NCBI GenBank assembly: GCA_026075535.2
Contig: AP026545.1
Span: forward strand, 2,666,001 to 2,730,000
DNA from: Tricholoma matsutake
Lineage: Eukaryota > Basidiomycota > Agaricomycetes > Agaricales > Tricholomataceae
Direction of reading: 5' to 3'
DNA length: 64,000 nt
How positions within the stretch are numbered: the first letter of the stretch is position 1; every line of letters begins with the position of its first letter. The notes below the pieces were generated by a model. It was not told the DNA's origin. It was given only the letters and a program-made list of their open reading frames with translations, and did not search any database. A program made the translations under genes and the position numbers. Below, one piece after another: positions 12,033-24,500 of this stretch.

Positions 12033-12832
12033 CTGCCTGGACTTGTTTTGCTGTCTTATCTCGAAACAATATCTCTGGCAGTCGGCATATTTGTGATCGA
12101 ACTCCCGCGCAATGCACTATAGTCGGCTTATATCTCCTTCAAGTACCCCCAGCGGAGACGGCGCTCCATGAAAACCTTTCTTGAACCGTAACGATGAAGC
12201 ATGATGCGCGATGGTATGTTTTTGACTTTTCGGCATCGTCTATGCGATCACGAAGCGGTCGTATCTGAGTTTTGGGAATGCTGCATCGTTCTGCTAACAA
12301 TCATTGATATCGGGTGTAAACTGGAAATACGCGCAATAAGCAGAAGTTCTTGCGGGTGTACTCTGTCAACAATTTTCCTTCAGACGCTCACCCGATCCCA
12401 TGCACCATTTCGCCTCTACCATCTCCTTTCAAACTAACCAACATCCGATCGTTCCCATGGCATCGGTGCTCCTCTCAAATTGGTCCTCAAACCCAGTGAC
12501 CAAATTATAAGCACTAAAGGCCGCCACTTCCTCATTCCCCGACTGATCGACCAGTCATGTGTCGCTCACATTAGAATACCAAGAGATTTTTATCATCAGC
12601 AGGAGCAGATGCGGAGTGTGCACGACATCGGATATCCTAGATTCATCACTCCGGTTGAACATAGTGGGATCGGTTACTCGTGGTGCGGTTGAGAGGAACG
12701 CCGATGCCAAAAGTAGATTGACGTTATGTAGATCGACCCGAGGCACTCCGTTATGAATTTGAAATGAATCACATGTAGCAACTGCAAGCGACCTTCATAA
12801 AGAGAAGAAGAATTGAGTTTTACCGCTGATTG
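12033..12832. other. Intergenic region, nothing recognised
   Basis: This stretch separates the 3' end of EMC8 from the start of the acetyltransferase. Only short unrelated open frames occur. It should hold the EMC8 terminator and the downstream promoter, but no specific motif is convincing. Confidence 0.5.
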
Positions 12833-15058
12833 ATGTTGCGATCGTTGTCCAGAGCTGCCTGCTCATCGCGGTCCACGATGACCAAACGTCATTATACACC
12901 GGATCCCAATGCGCCCCCGATGCTGCGCTATCAATCTGCACTTCCCGCTCTCCCCGTCCCTACTCTTTCCTCCTCTCTCTCCAAATACCTTTCAACCGTT
13001 CAGCCTCTGCTCACTCCAACACAACTCGCACACACTCAGCGTAATATTACCGACTTTTTGTCGTCTCCACTGGCCGCTGAGCTTCAGAATCGCCTCCATG
13101 AGCGTGCAGAGCGTGTCGGTGATAATTGGCTTAGCGAATGGTGGAACGACGTGGCGTACATGAGCTACCGCGACCCCGTCGTCGTCTTTGTTAGCTACTT
13201 TTTCGTACATGTCGAAGACCGCACTAGGAAAGATGGTACTCAACGTGCAGCCGAGCTCATCAAAGCCATGCTACCATTCAGAACTATGGTCGAAAAGTAC
13301 GGTTTCCATAATGTACACTCCTAATCTGACTTGCTATGCAGTGGTACGCTTGAGCCTGATAAGATACGGGACACGCCTCTCTGCATGGATTCGTATAAAT
13401 GGCTGCAAGTCTTTTCTCCTTTATCTGTACTTTCAACTGAATCCCCTACAGTTTCCATGCTTCACGCTATCCAGCTCTTCCATCAGACACTGCCCATAGA
13501 TTCCCCTTAACAGATTCCACTAACCACCTCATCGTCCTCCGCAAAAATCGTTTCTACATCGTCCCCCTCTCTTCCCAACCCTCCGCTGCCCAACTTCAAA
13601 TGTCAGTTTTATAAATAAATACCTCATTTCCATCTCTGACTTTGACTAGCCAATTCCAGCGCATCATCTCTCACGCAGGTCCAAAGCCTCACCCAACTCC
13701 TCTCGGCGCACTGACCTCTACTAATCGTGATGCCTGGGCATCCGCACGCGAAGCCCTTCTAGCAGCTCACCCCTCAAACGCAGACCTTCTCCGCAAAATA
13801 GAGAGCGCAATGATCATCCTCTGTCTCGACGACACTGCTCCCATCACACGACAAGATGTCAGCTGGTGTACATGGGTAGGTGACGGCCGGAACCGATGGT
13901 TCGATAAACATCAACGTGCGTCTTCCTCCCTTTTCCAGCTCAATACAACGGCTACACATTCATCACTCCCCAGTCATCGTCTACGAGAACGGCCGTTCTG
14001 GTTTCCTTGGCGAGCATTCCTGCATGGACGGTACACCCACCTTGCGTATGAACGAGTTTGTCCTCGGCAGTCTTGCTCTACACAAGGCTGATCTCGGACC
14101 ACCCCTCTCCGACTCTACACCTGTCGATCTCCCCCACCCCGAAGAGCTCGTCTTCACCACAAACGAGCACGTACGCACACTCGTTCGCTCCGCCGAAGCC
14201 AAATTCGACGCTCTAGTTGCCGACCACGAACTACATGTCCGTATCTCTCCTCCTACTTCGCATATACACGCTCACCTTTCTCCCAGGTCCTCCACTACGA
14301 AGCCTACGGCTCCAACTACATAAAAACCCACAAAGTCTCCCCCGACGCATGGGCTCAACTCATCAAGCAACTCTCTTTTTTCAAGATGCACGCACGGCTC
14401 GGAGTAACATATGAGAGTGCGCAGACGCGGCGGTTTAAAAATGGTAGAACAGAGGTTGTGAGGAGCCTCAGCTCCGAGGCAGCAGAGTGGGTCAAAGCCA
14501 TGATCAATCCTTCTGCTCACAAGGTATATCCAGAATCCACACACACACACCACCTCTTAACATCCTCACAGGACTCAACCCACCTTCGCTCACTCTTCCT
14601 CGCAGCGGTCAAGCGCCACATGACCTACTCCTCATGGGCAGCCAACGGCCAAGGCATCGACCGACACCTCTTTGGGCTCAAAAAGTCCCTCAAATCCGAC
14701 GAGGAGGTCCCGGGATTGTATAAAGACGAAGCCTACGCCAAGTCCAGTCATTGGGAGATGAGCACGAGTCAGCTGAGCAGTCCGTTGTTTGATGGATGGG
14801 GGTACGGCGAGGGTGTGTACATCGCCCCTTTTCTTGTGTTTGCCACTAATGCACTTGGTAGTTGTGGAGAATGGGTATGGCCTTGCATACGCTCTCGGCT
14901 CGAATTACATGCGCTGGACCGTCACGAGCCGCAAGAACATGCGCCCCGCAGAGATGGGGCACTACCTCGCCGAGGCCGCAACGGAGGTGCGGGATATGAT
15001 GGAGGCTGCGAGAGAGGCGGACTCTTTGCAGAAGGAAAAGGGGGAGGCGAAACTTTAA
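12833..15058 (+). CDS. CAT2: Carnitine O-acetyltransferase (mitochondrial/peroxisomal)
   Basis: Transfers acetyl groups between CoA and carnitine, for export of acetyl units from peroxisomes and entry to mitochondria. Eight exons fit with consistent phases: 12833-13296, 13342-13404, 13452-13601, 13650-13915, 13974-14236, 14287-14523, 14572-14812 and 14862-15058 (626 aa). Family marks: GTLEPDKIRDTPLCMDSYKW, the catalytic His in GEHSCMDG (start of exon 5), FKNGRTEVVRS, and VENGYGLAYAL near the end. The start at 12833 gives a basic, Ser/Arg-rich leader (MLRSLSRAACSSRS) like a mitochondrial signal; a second in-frame ATG at 12878 would omit it. The protein ends in AKL, a PTS1-type tripeptide. As in yeast CAT2, alternative starts could give two locations. 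Intron 2 (13405-13451) needs a GC donor (GCAAGT). Confidence 0.9.
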
Positions 15059-15986
15059 CTAATTATTAAACTACTTACTGTGTACTCTCCATTATTACCT
15101 GCCTCTAGATGCAGTGAGAGTTATGTACCACAGATGGCAATGACTGAACGCTATTGTCCAGTAGATACAGAGGTAATAACATACTTAGAGGATAGTTTGA
15201 GTAGAGAGTTAAGGAACTTGAAGATGTTAGGTACAAAATTAATATATACGTAGGGGTTCATCCGGGTCATGGGTATTGAGCTGTATTGAGCGAGAGAAAT
15301 CGAGAAGGGGTGATGATGGGAATTTTCGTCGAGTGTGATCGAGTAATTTCGTAGAATCCAACTCGTTTCTCTCCACACACAAGTTCCAGCTGTTACTGAA
15401 ACGATAGACGCTCACAAAACTTTGTGTTTGCTCTGATTCGAACAAATAAAGCCCTGGTTAGGTAGTGGAAGCTCTCGTTGGAAGGCCCGTTCATATAATA
15501 CATCGCGCGCACAATTGTTGTTATCTATTTATCTCCACCTAATATCAAGCCCCGTCCTAGCGTGCCCTCCGACCTCGTCCTCTCAGGCTGCAATGTACCT
15601 CTAATGTAACTGAGTACTGAAAATGCCATCAGCCAGTTCGGGTGGAGGGCAAGATTGAGTGAGCAGAAAGCTGGCAGTAAGGCCATAGTGGAATCAACAA
15701 AGAAACCGTGGGATCCCGAATAGCAAATTCTTGTTGCTTCTCAGGCATTGATCATTGATCATTTCAGCCCACATGCATGGTTAACGTTGATCGAATGATG
15801 CTTCGTGGGATGCCTTTCCACTGCAAATTATCTTTGCTTTTTAATAAGTATCTAATGGTTATATGCTGTACTATGTACTTAGTATTATGAAAATTGAAAA
15901 TGTATATTTATTATCAGTTGGAATGGCATAATCCATCTTTTCAAGCAGGTGTAAGGTAATAATTCAATTGGAAATTATGTAGGATT
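15059..15986. other. Intergenic region, nothing recognised
   Basis: Sequence downstream of the acetyltransferase. Only short open frames in both directions; no motif or repeat I can support. Confidence 0.5.
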
Positions 15987-16460
15987 ATGTAATAAATGAA
16001 AAAAGCGAACGGAAATGATTCGTACTTCATTGAATAGTTTGCTTGTCGTTGCACATGATGAGTGGGATGGACTGTGGGAGACGGTCAGCAGATGAATGAT
16101 TGATGATGATGGGAAACAGGCACATGGGGGCTGATCTGACATGATGTTAGATGAGGACAACACCGTTGCGCACACGGAAAATAATATTTGTACAAAGGAA
16201 CCATCATATGTACGTACAAATATGATGGTTCCTTTGTACAAATATTATTTTCCGTGTGCGCAACGGTGTTGTCCTCATCTAACATCATGTCAGATCAGCC
16301 CCCATGTGCCTGTTTCCCATCATCATCAATCATTCATCTGCTGACCATCTCCCACAGTCCATCACCATGCGCCACAGCATCCCACTCATCATGTGTGACG
16401 ACAAGCAAACTATTCAATGAAGTATGAATCATTTCCATTCATTTTTTTCATTTATTACAT
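15987..16460. mobile_element. Long near-perfect palindrome (foldback element)
   Basis: The left arm (15987 to about 16209) is the reverse complement of the right arm (about 16220-16460), with only about 10 bp at the centre (GTACGTACAA). The ends are ATGTAATAAATG and CATTTATTACAT. The right arm holds one extra segment of about 18 bp near 16364-16381. The open frames on both strands are mirror copies and not genes. It is probably a MITE of the foldback type; no flanking duplication was evident. Confidence 0.75.
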
Positions 16461-16585
16461 TGTGTAGTGGTGCAAGCACTGATCCCCGACTCTAGTGCCT
16501 TTGTAATTGCAATTCTTAGCTTGGTAACGTTTGATTCAAGTTGAATGCGAGTCTCGAAGTTGTACAGAATACACATGAATAGTTC

Positions 16586-17760
16586 TTAAACTTCTTCCTC
16601 ATCCACCTCTTCAGAATCTTCAAGCACATCCTGAAGATCAGCATTCTTCATGACCTCCTTCAGTTCAACCCCAATCACATCAGAAAACATTATAGCACTC
16701 GGCTCAGTAGCAGGATCATAATCAGCTAGCAAGATCACATCTTGAATGTTGAAGCTAAGAACTAAGTCATCCAGTTCTCTGCCTCGATTGTCTTTGTACG
16801 AGCTGATTGTGAAAATTACCATCATTGCGGAGTTAGCATTGAGTTCATCATGGAAATTGCATAGGGATCCATATGTGGAAAGTTTGAATGGTTTCCTGCC
16901 ATCATACACTGGAACTATTTTCAGGTAAGTGAGGTGGCACAACATGTACTGTCATTGTTACATACCATCCTCATTCCAGCTTCATACAGGAGCTCCCCAA
17001 ACAGACTTCAAGCTAGACACATTCTTAACTGGTGAAGGAGGTGGAACCTTAGACCTGGATGGAGAGAAGTTTGAAGATCGCTCTTGTGATGAGGTATTCA
17101 GTTATAGATCTTGGTATAAGTTAGCAAATCTCTTACCTGTTTTCTTATATGAGGACAAACTAATACCACCCTGATACATATTTACCATGAATTTCTTACA
17201 GTCCAAAACCACTCCCAAAACAGCAATTGCTTGTGGGAATGTATGGTCTGAAAATGCAACTGACAGGGATTGCGCAGTAGTACCGGATAACAGAGACAAG
17301 TATATGGTTACTCTGAGCAAAAAAAAATGTGTCATATGCAAGTCTGCCTTCAACACAATGTAAGTACCCTGTGACCATATAGTTGTTGGGTCAGCTATTG
17401 CAATGTTGACAAATGGTGCTGAAGTGGGAGTTATGGTATCAAGAGCATTAAGGCGAGCAGCCATTTTGTCTTCAAACAGATTACTGAAGCAGATTGTTGA
17501 AGGCACAACAAGCTCGCTATTGTTGTTGTAGCAGAACCATTGAACGCGAGGCAAGGTTCTGACATCACTGTGGGAACTTCTTGTATGTAAGTGACAGCTG
17601 GACTTGGCAGCTGGATTGATACTCACTTGCTTCTCGCTTTCTCAGTTGACTCGCCTACGCCTACAGTATTCTTCACTCTGTCCACATTTTTGTCAGAACA
17701 AATAAGTACATGTGATCAACAAAGTGCATTCTTACTTATGTTTGTCAACTCTTTGTTTTT
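16586..17760 (-). pseudogene. Unrecognised spliced gene V, probably decayed
   Basis: Minus-strand exons can be chained: an upstream piece ending before a GTGAGT donor at 17626, then 17137-17567, a short piece near 16974-17030 (AAGAATGTGTCTAGC), and a last exon from about 16911 down to the stop at 16586, ending in an acidic tail (EDSEEVDEEEV). Junctions use GTGAGT, GTAAGA and GTATGT donors. Chaining leaves one in-frame TGA near 16985, of the kind seen in the surrounding mobile elements. No domain is recognised. The 5' limit is uncertain. It may be cargo of a large mobile element rather than a host gene. Confidence 0.4.
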
Positions 17761-18412
17761 TCTGACTTGCCATTGCTGTAGTACCCTCATCCTCGAAACT
17801 CTTATCGCTAGTTCATTTTCTGTTGCAAGATACGTCTGCATGTCAACACAATGTGTATTGATATGTACTTACTGTGGAGAGTCTCGGGTGACCAAGGTCT
17901 TGTTGGGCAGCTGTTTGTTTGCCGAATCCATGGGAGTTTGTGGTGCATGTTTGATCTCTAGCCTTTTAATGTGGTTTCTTATCAATTAATCAGGTTGGAT
18001 GTACCATTAGGTGCGTGCAGATGTATCATTAGGATCCATTGTTTGGCATGCAGCTGTTTCAATTTTTTTACGGGTACTTTTCAATGTCTAGCATCATCCA
18101 TTAACCTCCAATTATACGGGACACATCAGGTGTAAATGAAACTTATTCAAGTCAGCCAATGCAAATTATAAACCATAGGTTCTGTGTGCATGTGCACATG
18201 TGCTCGTTTTGTACTGCATAACAGTTCAATATCATCTCGACCACATGCAACATATCTGCCTCAGAACACTTATCCATGCCGATATCATGGTGTTTTTTTC
18301 CTGCTGCCTGGACTGTCTGTTCTGCATGGCTTCATCAATTTCTGTTGCATTACTAGTCTGCACACTTGTCAAAGCTGTATCTTTTCCTCTCATTTCTCAT
18401 CACAATCAACAG

Positions 18413-18996
18413 TGAATAGCCTGACAAAGTGGGCAAACACACGTGTTGAGTCGGAAGCTCGCAGGAAACTGCAACTGTGTGAATATGATGACGACACTAA
18501 GATCAGATGCACATTTTGGATCAACACTATGCCTGGTGGCTATACCTTTCTTGTTTGGAAGGATACTTCCGAGGAAGTTGTTCTTGATGTCACTGGACAC
18601 ATTGCGGATTATTTGTTACCTCCCATTATGAAGAAAACAAAGTTCGTCTAGTCATGTATGTGTTCTATACATGCTGAAAACTTGCCAGGTTCAACCCGAA
18701 TGACAATTGGTCACTCTTGTACAAGCTCAGTATTATAGGACCTGATGAAGTCTTATTCAAAAAGGCCATATCTGCACTTCGATGGATCTACACTTTCTTC
18801 GAGGACTCTTTTGTGGAAGGTGCCATGCGACCTTATGTTGGCCATGTTGTTGGTACTTCAGATGCCATTCTTGCTCAGACCAGGTTCATTATGCCGAGTA
18901 CATACAATGTGTTTTCTGAAGTGCCCATCCTCCTGGAGTTCAACCCTGATCATGTATTGGCTGATCTCATTGCGACTAGCCATTTCAAGACTACGG
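18413..18996 (+). pseudogene. Unrecognised gene U, 5' part, cut by element O
   Basis: One exon (about 18413-18641, containing KWANTRVESEARRKLQL) splices through an intron 18642-18688 (GTTCGT...CCAG) into an exon running to 18996 (FNPNDNWSLLYKLSIIGPDE through LIATSHFKTT), where the LTR of element O begins. The frame continues at 43080 after the element. No family is recognised and the true start is not seen. Its coding quality is good up to the breakpoint, so it was a real gene before the insertion. Confidence 0.5.
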
Positions 18997-19867
18997 TGAT
19001 AGGTTGTCTCCTCAGCTCAAAGGCTGATACATCATTCTAACCACATTCTTATCACATTGGCTAACTCCTATGAGGTCCCAGATGCAGTGCGACTCAGTCT
19101 ATTGATTGTGATATCATATCGACCACATCGAAACATCACCAGCGACATCGATTGTACCAAGAAACCACATCGCACAACCTTAGGACTACCTCGAAAGCCC
19201 CTCAGATCCCTCTAAATGACCATTGAACATCCCCGATCAAACTTCGAACAGCCACAACTGCGATCGAACATCATCGACCATTGTCGAGCATCATCAATCA
19301 ATATTGAGAGACTATGAGCAACATCGGGCACCGCATTTGTTATCTATAATGTGGAAGACCATACGTCAGGAAGTATGCCAACTCATGCTCAAACCTGCTG
19401 ATAGTAGGTCAGCCTCGTTCCAACTCCCTATCACGTACAGAACCCGCTGTACGGATTATTGCGAGACTTAGCACAGTTTATACACAAAGGACAGTCTCTT
19501 TTAGTTCTTTCCCTTTATTACTCCTTCATCATATGATATATCTCTTTCTTGTTTGGATTCCAGTCTCCCTTTTTGGCCTTGTGCCTTAACTCATATCTTT
19601 TGCCTCATGTTCTACACATGTTTCTTATACCATTTTAGGAAGTTTCTTTTAAAACATATAAAACTCTGTAGTATCTACTTGGAAATAAAAAAGAAATCGT
19701 CTTCACCTATTGTCTTGTATTAAGTTCTAAGAATCAGATCTATCCTCTAAAACAATCTAAACTTCTACGAGTTTTCTCAATCGATGAGAAACCTCTGCAA
19801 CCATCGTCATCCTCAATCTTCCTATGATCATCTAATCGTTAGCACTAGCAAACCATTCCAACACTTC
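18997..19867 (+). repeat. Element O 5' LTR, first part
   Basis: Starts TGATAGGTTGTC and runs to ACTTC at 19863-19867, the target site of E1. It matches 34172-34300 and 42014-42753. It continues at 25915 after E1. Confidence 0.85.
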
Positions 19868-20293
19868 TGTAAGGGGACTAGGGGGGTGCCCTGTGTGTTT
19901 TTCCTATTTTTTATGTTCGTCCTATATTTTTCCCCACCTCATTTCCTTCTATTCTTCATTTTCTATGATTTTTCCGGATTTTATTACTAATTTTCCCTTG
20001 CTATCATGTTTGTACATGTTGACACTTTTATATTTAGAGGCGGAGTACCCCTTCCGACACATACCCCTTGGTATGATATCATTCGGCAGCCTTGATCCGC
20101 CTATCTCCGCCTTTTTCTATTTTTAGGTTATATTTGATTTTTGCAGTTTTCACATATACTGGGCACTGGCAAAGGGATCTTTAGAGTTTTCTCTTCGGAT
20201 TTCCCTTTGCTAGGTGCGCCCCCAATCCCTGTATTATGTAGCATAATTTTAACTTCGGATTTCCCTTTGCTAGAGGCTTAGGTTGCCCTTATA
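19868..20293 (+). repeat. E1 5' LTR (426 bp)
   Basis: Begins TGTAAGGGGACTAGG and ends TTGCCCTTATA. It differs from the 3' LTR (25489-25914) at only three positions that I can see, all C/T or A/G transitions, so E1 is young. A repeated CGGATTTCCCTTTGCTAG block occurs twice in the second half. Confidence 0.92.
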
Positions 20294-20459
20294 GTAGAAA
20301 ACTCTCCCCTAAGGCCCGAAAATCGTGAACGCGCTGCCCAAGATAGGCAGGTACGGACTGGACGACGCTTCCCAAAGCTCCACAGAGTCCCTACACACCG
20401 TTCCAGATAATCTCGCCTTTATTACGCTGCCATTTTCGCCAAACGCGCTCCCTAGCGAC

Positions 20460-21578
20460 ATGGACGCATCAGAACGCTTCGACGCGCTTGAAAGCGACGT
20501 TTCCGGAATGCGCGCGCAAATCGACTCGCTTAAATCTACGATTGAAAACTTCGTTAGGACCCTCCAGGCTAACCCTATGACTAATAGTTCCCCCTTCACG
20601 ACTCCAAGCGCACCCAACAACGACGTTTTGCCAAATGCGTCCACTAAGGAACGTGCCCAGATCAAACCGTCCCCCCCCGCCGAATTTAATGGTGCACGTA
20701 CGCAGGGACGTGCATTCCTTAATTCCTGTGAGTTATACATTAGTCTCCAGTCGCATCAATTCGTCGATGAGGCTGAAAAAATTTATTGGGCCTTCACATA
20801 CATGAAATCTGAACGCGCCTATCTCTATGTGGACCGTATCCTATGTCAAACTAAAGAACTCGGTTCTCTACCTTTCTCCACTTGGGGTGACTTTCGAGCT
20901 GAGTTCGTACGCCACTTCTGCCCCCTCAATGAATGCCACCGAGCAGTGACATGACTTGAGTCATCCGCTTACCACCAGGGACGTCGATCCGTGGACGACT
21001 ATATCGATGAGTTCAAGGATTTGGTGGACATGGCAGGATATGGGAGTGGGTTACCAGTGGTGGTGAAGTTCCGATGGGGGCTCAACCGAGAAATTCAGGA
21101 CCAGATTGCACAGATGTTGGAAGGGCGCCCAGCGGACGATGATATCCTTGCTTGGTATGAAGCTGCTTCACTCTGTGACGAGAACCGACTCACAAATGCG
21201 GCGTTTAATGCTGCATTCCGTGCTCCAACTACCACTCATACACCCTACACCTTCAATCGAAGCCTCCCCCGCCCTAACCCCATTCCTGTTCGTCAAACTC
21301 CCACACCAGCCGTCAATGTCCCAGTACCAATGGATGTTGATGCAGCCCACAGCCGTGCACGTAAGTTGGATCTCTGCTACCATTGTGGGGAACCTGGACA
21401 CAGGGCTGGAGCGTGTCCCCATCGTCAGGATATCTGCATGCTCACCCCCGAGGGATGAGACGAACTCCTGCAAGATTTGTTGGCGCTTGTAGATGTTGAG
21501 GAAGCGAAGGATCAAGTTGCAGAGGAGATTAAGTTGGAAGTTGTAGAGGAGCAGGATTTTCCTATTCACAGCGAGTGA
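20460..21578 (+). pseudogene. E1 gag (two in-frame TGA)
   Basis: Capsid-like Gag opens with MDASERFDALESDVSGM; the ATG at 20460 is the first in frame. The frame is interrupted by TGA at 20952-20954 and 21456-21458. Both fall where Arg fits the family text (T-R-LESSAYHQGRRSVDDYIDEF and EG-R-DELLQDLLALVDV), as if CGA had become TGA. One CCHC knuckle (CYHCGEPGHRAGAC) precedes the second stop. The original stop is at 21576-21578, overlapping pol by about 46 nt in the -1 frame. No canonical slippery heptamer was identified in the overlap. Confidence 0.85.
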
Positions 21579-24500
21579 ATTGTACGCCCTCACTGCCTGT
21601 CCATAACGGCTTTGAAGTCTTGTCAGTTGAATCCCCGGAGAATGAATCCATTTCTGTGACTGCTCCCCTCTCTGACCCTTCGAAGTTGGCTAAAGACATA
21701 CCTGCTCTCCCCATCTTTCCTTCTACTCCATGTCCCAAAATTAAATCATGGGAGTGTAAACTACCACGCAAGTATATTGTGGCATCCACTCCCTCTGCAC
21801 ATTCCTTGAACCTAGCCATCGAACTGCAGACGACCGACACTGGACAGATACTCGGTGTCTCTGCGCTCCTGGACTCTGGTGCGACTGGTCTCTTCATCGA
21901 TTCCCATCTGGTACAACAACATCATCTAAATACTCGCTCACTCTCACGTCTGATACCCGTATATAACGTGGATGGATCCCCAAATGAAGCTGGTGCCATC
22001 CGAGAGGTTGCAGACCTGGTTCTCCGTTACAAAGATCATAGTGAGCGTGCCCTTTTTGCTGTCACTCAATTGGGAAAGCAAAAGGTGATTTTGGGATATC
22101 CATGGCTTTGAGACCATAACCCAGAGGTCGACTGGCGCACCGGGGAGGTTACCATGAGCCGATGTCCATCCCGCTGTCGGACGTGTTTCACAGAAGCCAG
22201 GCAAGAACGTCGTGGACAGAAGGCGGCAATACGACGAACTCAGAAGTGTCATGCTGGACCCCTGCCTATACCTGAAGTGGAATTGGAAGGGGTTCCTGAT
22301 CTAATGCCGGACTCGGATGATGATGATGAGGACCCAGAGGAAGTGGAGGAGGGTGATCAGATCTTCTACACTGCGATTCGCTCATCGCATGAGGTGTGTG
22401 CCACATCAAACATATCCCAACGCCTCGCCGAGGCCTTCCACAAAAACAACGCTGCTAAATCCTCTACTAACTCCTTACTCCCTCATCTCCATGAGTTTGA
22501 AGACGTGTTCTCCAAGGAGTCATTCGACTCTCTTCCTGCGCGTAAGCCATGGGATCACGCGATCGAACTCACCCCCGGCGCAACCCCTTCATCCTGCAAG
22601 GTCTATTGTCTCTCTCCAGAAGAACAATGGCAGCTTGACCAGTTCATCGACGAGCACCTGGCCTCTGGATGTATTCGACCATCGAAGTCACCCATGGCCT
22701 CTCCCTTTTTCTTTGTCAAGAAGAAGGATGGCTCACTTCGACCAGTTCAAGACTACATAAGGCTCAACAACATCACGGTCAAAAATCGCTACCCACTACC
22801 CCTCATCTCCGAACTCGTAAACCAGCTCCGTGGAGCCCGATACTTCACCAAGCTCGATGTCCATTGGGGCTATAATAATGTGAGGATAAAGGAGGGAGAT
22901 GAGTGGAAGGCAGCCTTTCGTACCAACCGTGGTCTTTTTGAACCGCTTGTCATGTTCTTTGGCCTTACTAATAGCCCTGCCACCTTTCAGACCATGATGA
23001 ACGACATCTTCCATGACCTCATCCTCGAAGGCGTTGTCTGCATCTATCTCGATGACATCCTCATCTTCACTCGCACGGTTGAAGAGCACCGTCGCATCAC
23101 GTACCTCGTCCTAGAGCGACTTCGACAGTACAAACTCTACCTTCGTCAGGACAAATGCAAGTTCGAAAGGACCAAGATCGAGTACCTCGGCCTGATTATC
23201 TCGGAGGGTCAAGTGGAGATGGATCCTATCAAGGTAAACGGGGTCACAGCTTGGCCGACGACCACGAACAAGAAGGAGGTGCAGTCTTTCCTGGGCTTCA
23301 TCAATTTCTATCAGCGTTTTATCAAGGATTTCTCACATCATGCACAACCGCTGTTCGACTTGACAGGAAAGGAGGCATGGAGGTGGGATAATGCACAACA
23401 GGAGGCATTCGAAAAGCTTAAGGAGATGGTCACTTCTGCTCCGATCCTTACCTTTGCTGATGATTTGCGTCCTTTTCGTGTAGAAGCCGACAGTTCTGAC
23501 TTTGCGACGGGCGCCGTGTTGTCTCAGCAGTCTCCGGAGGACCAGAAGTGGCATCCTGTTGCGTTCTACTCCAAAAGCCTCAGTGATGTAGAGAGAAACT
23601 ACGAGATCCATGACAAGGAGATGTTGGCGATAATGCGTGCGCTTGAGGAGTGGCGACACTTCCTTGAGGGTGCCCAACACAAGGTGGAAATTTGGACGGA
23701 TCACAAGAACCTCGAGTACTTCATGACGGCCAAGAAATTGAACCGTCGTCAAGCTCGTTGGTCCCTGTATCTATCCAGATTCGACTTCTCCTTGCACCAC
23801 CGTCCGGGTCGCAGCATGGGGAAGACCGATGCCCTATCCCGACGTGCAGACCATGGGGATGGCAGCGGTGACAACCAAAACATTGTGCTGTTGCAACCAG
23901 ACCTGTTCACCATTCGGGCACTGGAAGGCATCGCACCCCAGGGTGAGGAGCGGGACATCCTACGTGACATTCGTCGCGCAAACTGGAGTGGTTTACATGA
24001 GGATGTTGTCGCCCAAGCTGTTAAAGAACTGAGGAAGGGATCGACCGTTTCCTTACGTGCGGCAGAGTGGGCTGAAAAGGAGGACTTGTTGTATTTCAGG
24101 GATCACATCTATGTTCCCAATGACCCAGACCTCCACTGGCGCATCATATCCCAACACCATGACTCGCAGATTGCTGGCCACCCTGGACGCTGGAAGACCT
24201 TGGAGCTCACTTCACGGAACTACTGGTGGCCACAAATGTCACGGCTCATTGGTCAGTATTGTCGCACTTGTGACCTTTGCTTACACACCAAGGTTCCTCG
24301 TCACAAGCCTATCGGTGAGCTACACCCTCTTCCTGTTCCAGAGAGTCGTTGGGATGTCGTCAGCGTCGACTTTGTGGTGGAATTGCCAGAGTCAAACGGG
24401 TTTGATGCGGTGATGTGCACAGTTGACTCAGTGGGAAAACGCGCTCACTTCATTCCCACTCACACCACTGTCAGTGCCCTAGGTGCCGCTCGACTCTACC

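Noticed and set aside
16085..16427. Several open frames of 60-90 codons on both strands with identical products
   Set aside because: They are mirror images produced by the palindrome at 15987-16460, not genes.
22317..22760. Alternative frames inside E1 pol (also 23333-23752, 24483-24800)
   Set aside because: Overlap the well-supported pol frame and show no domain of their own.
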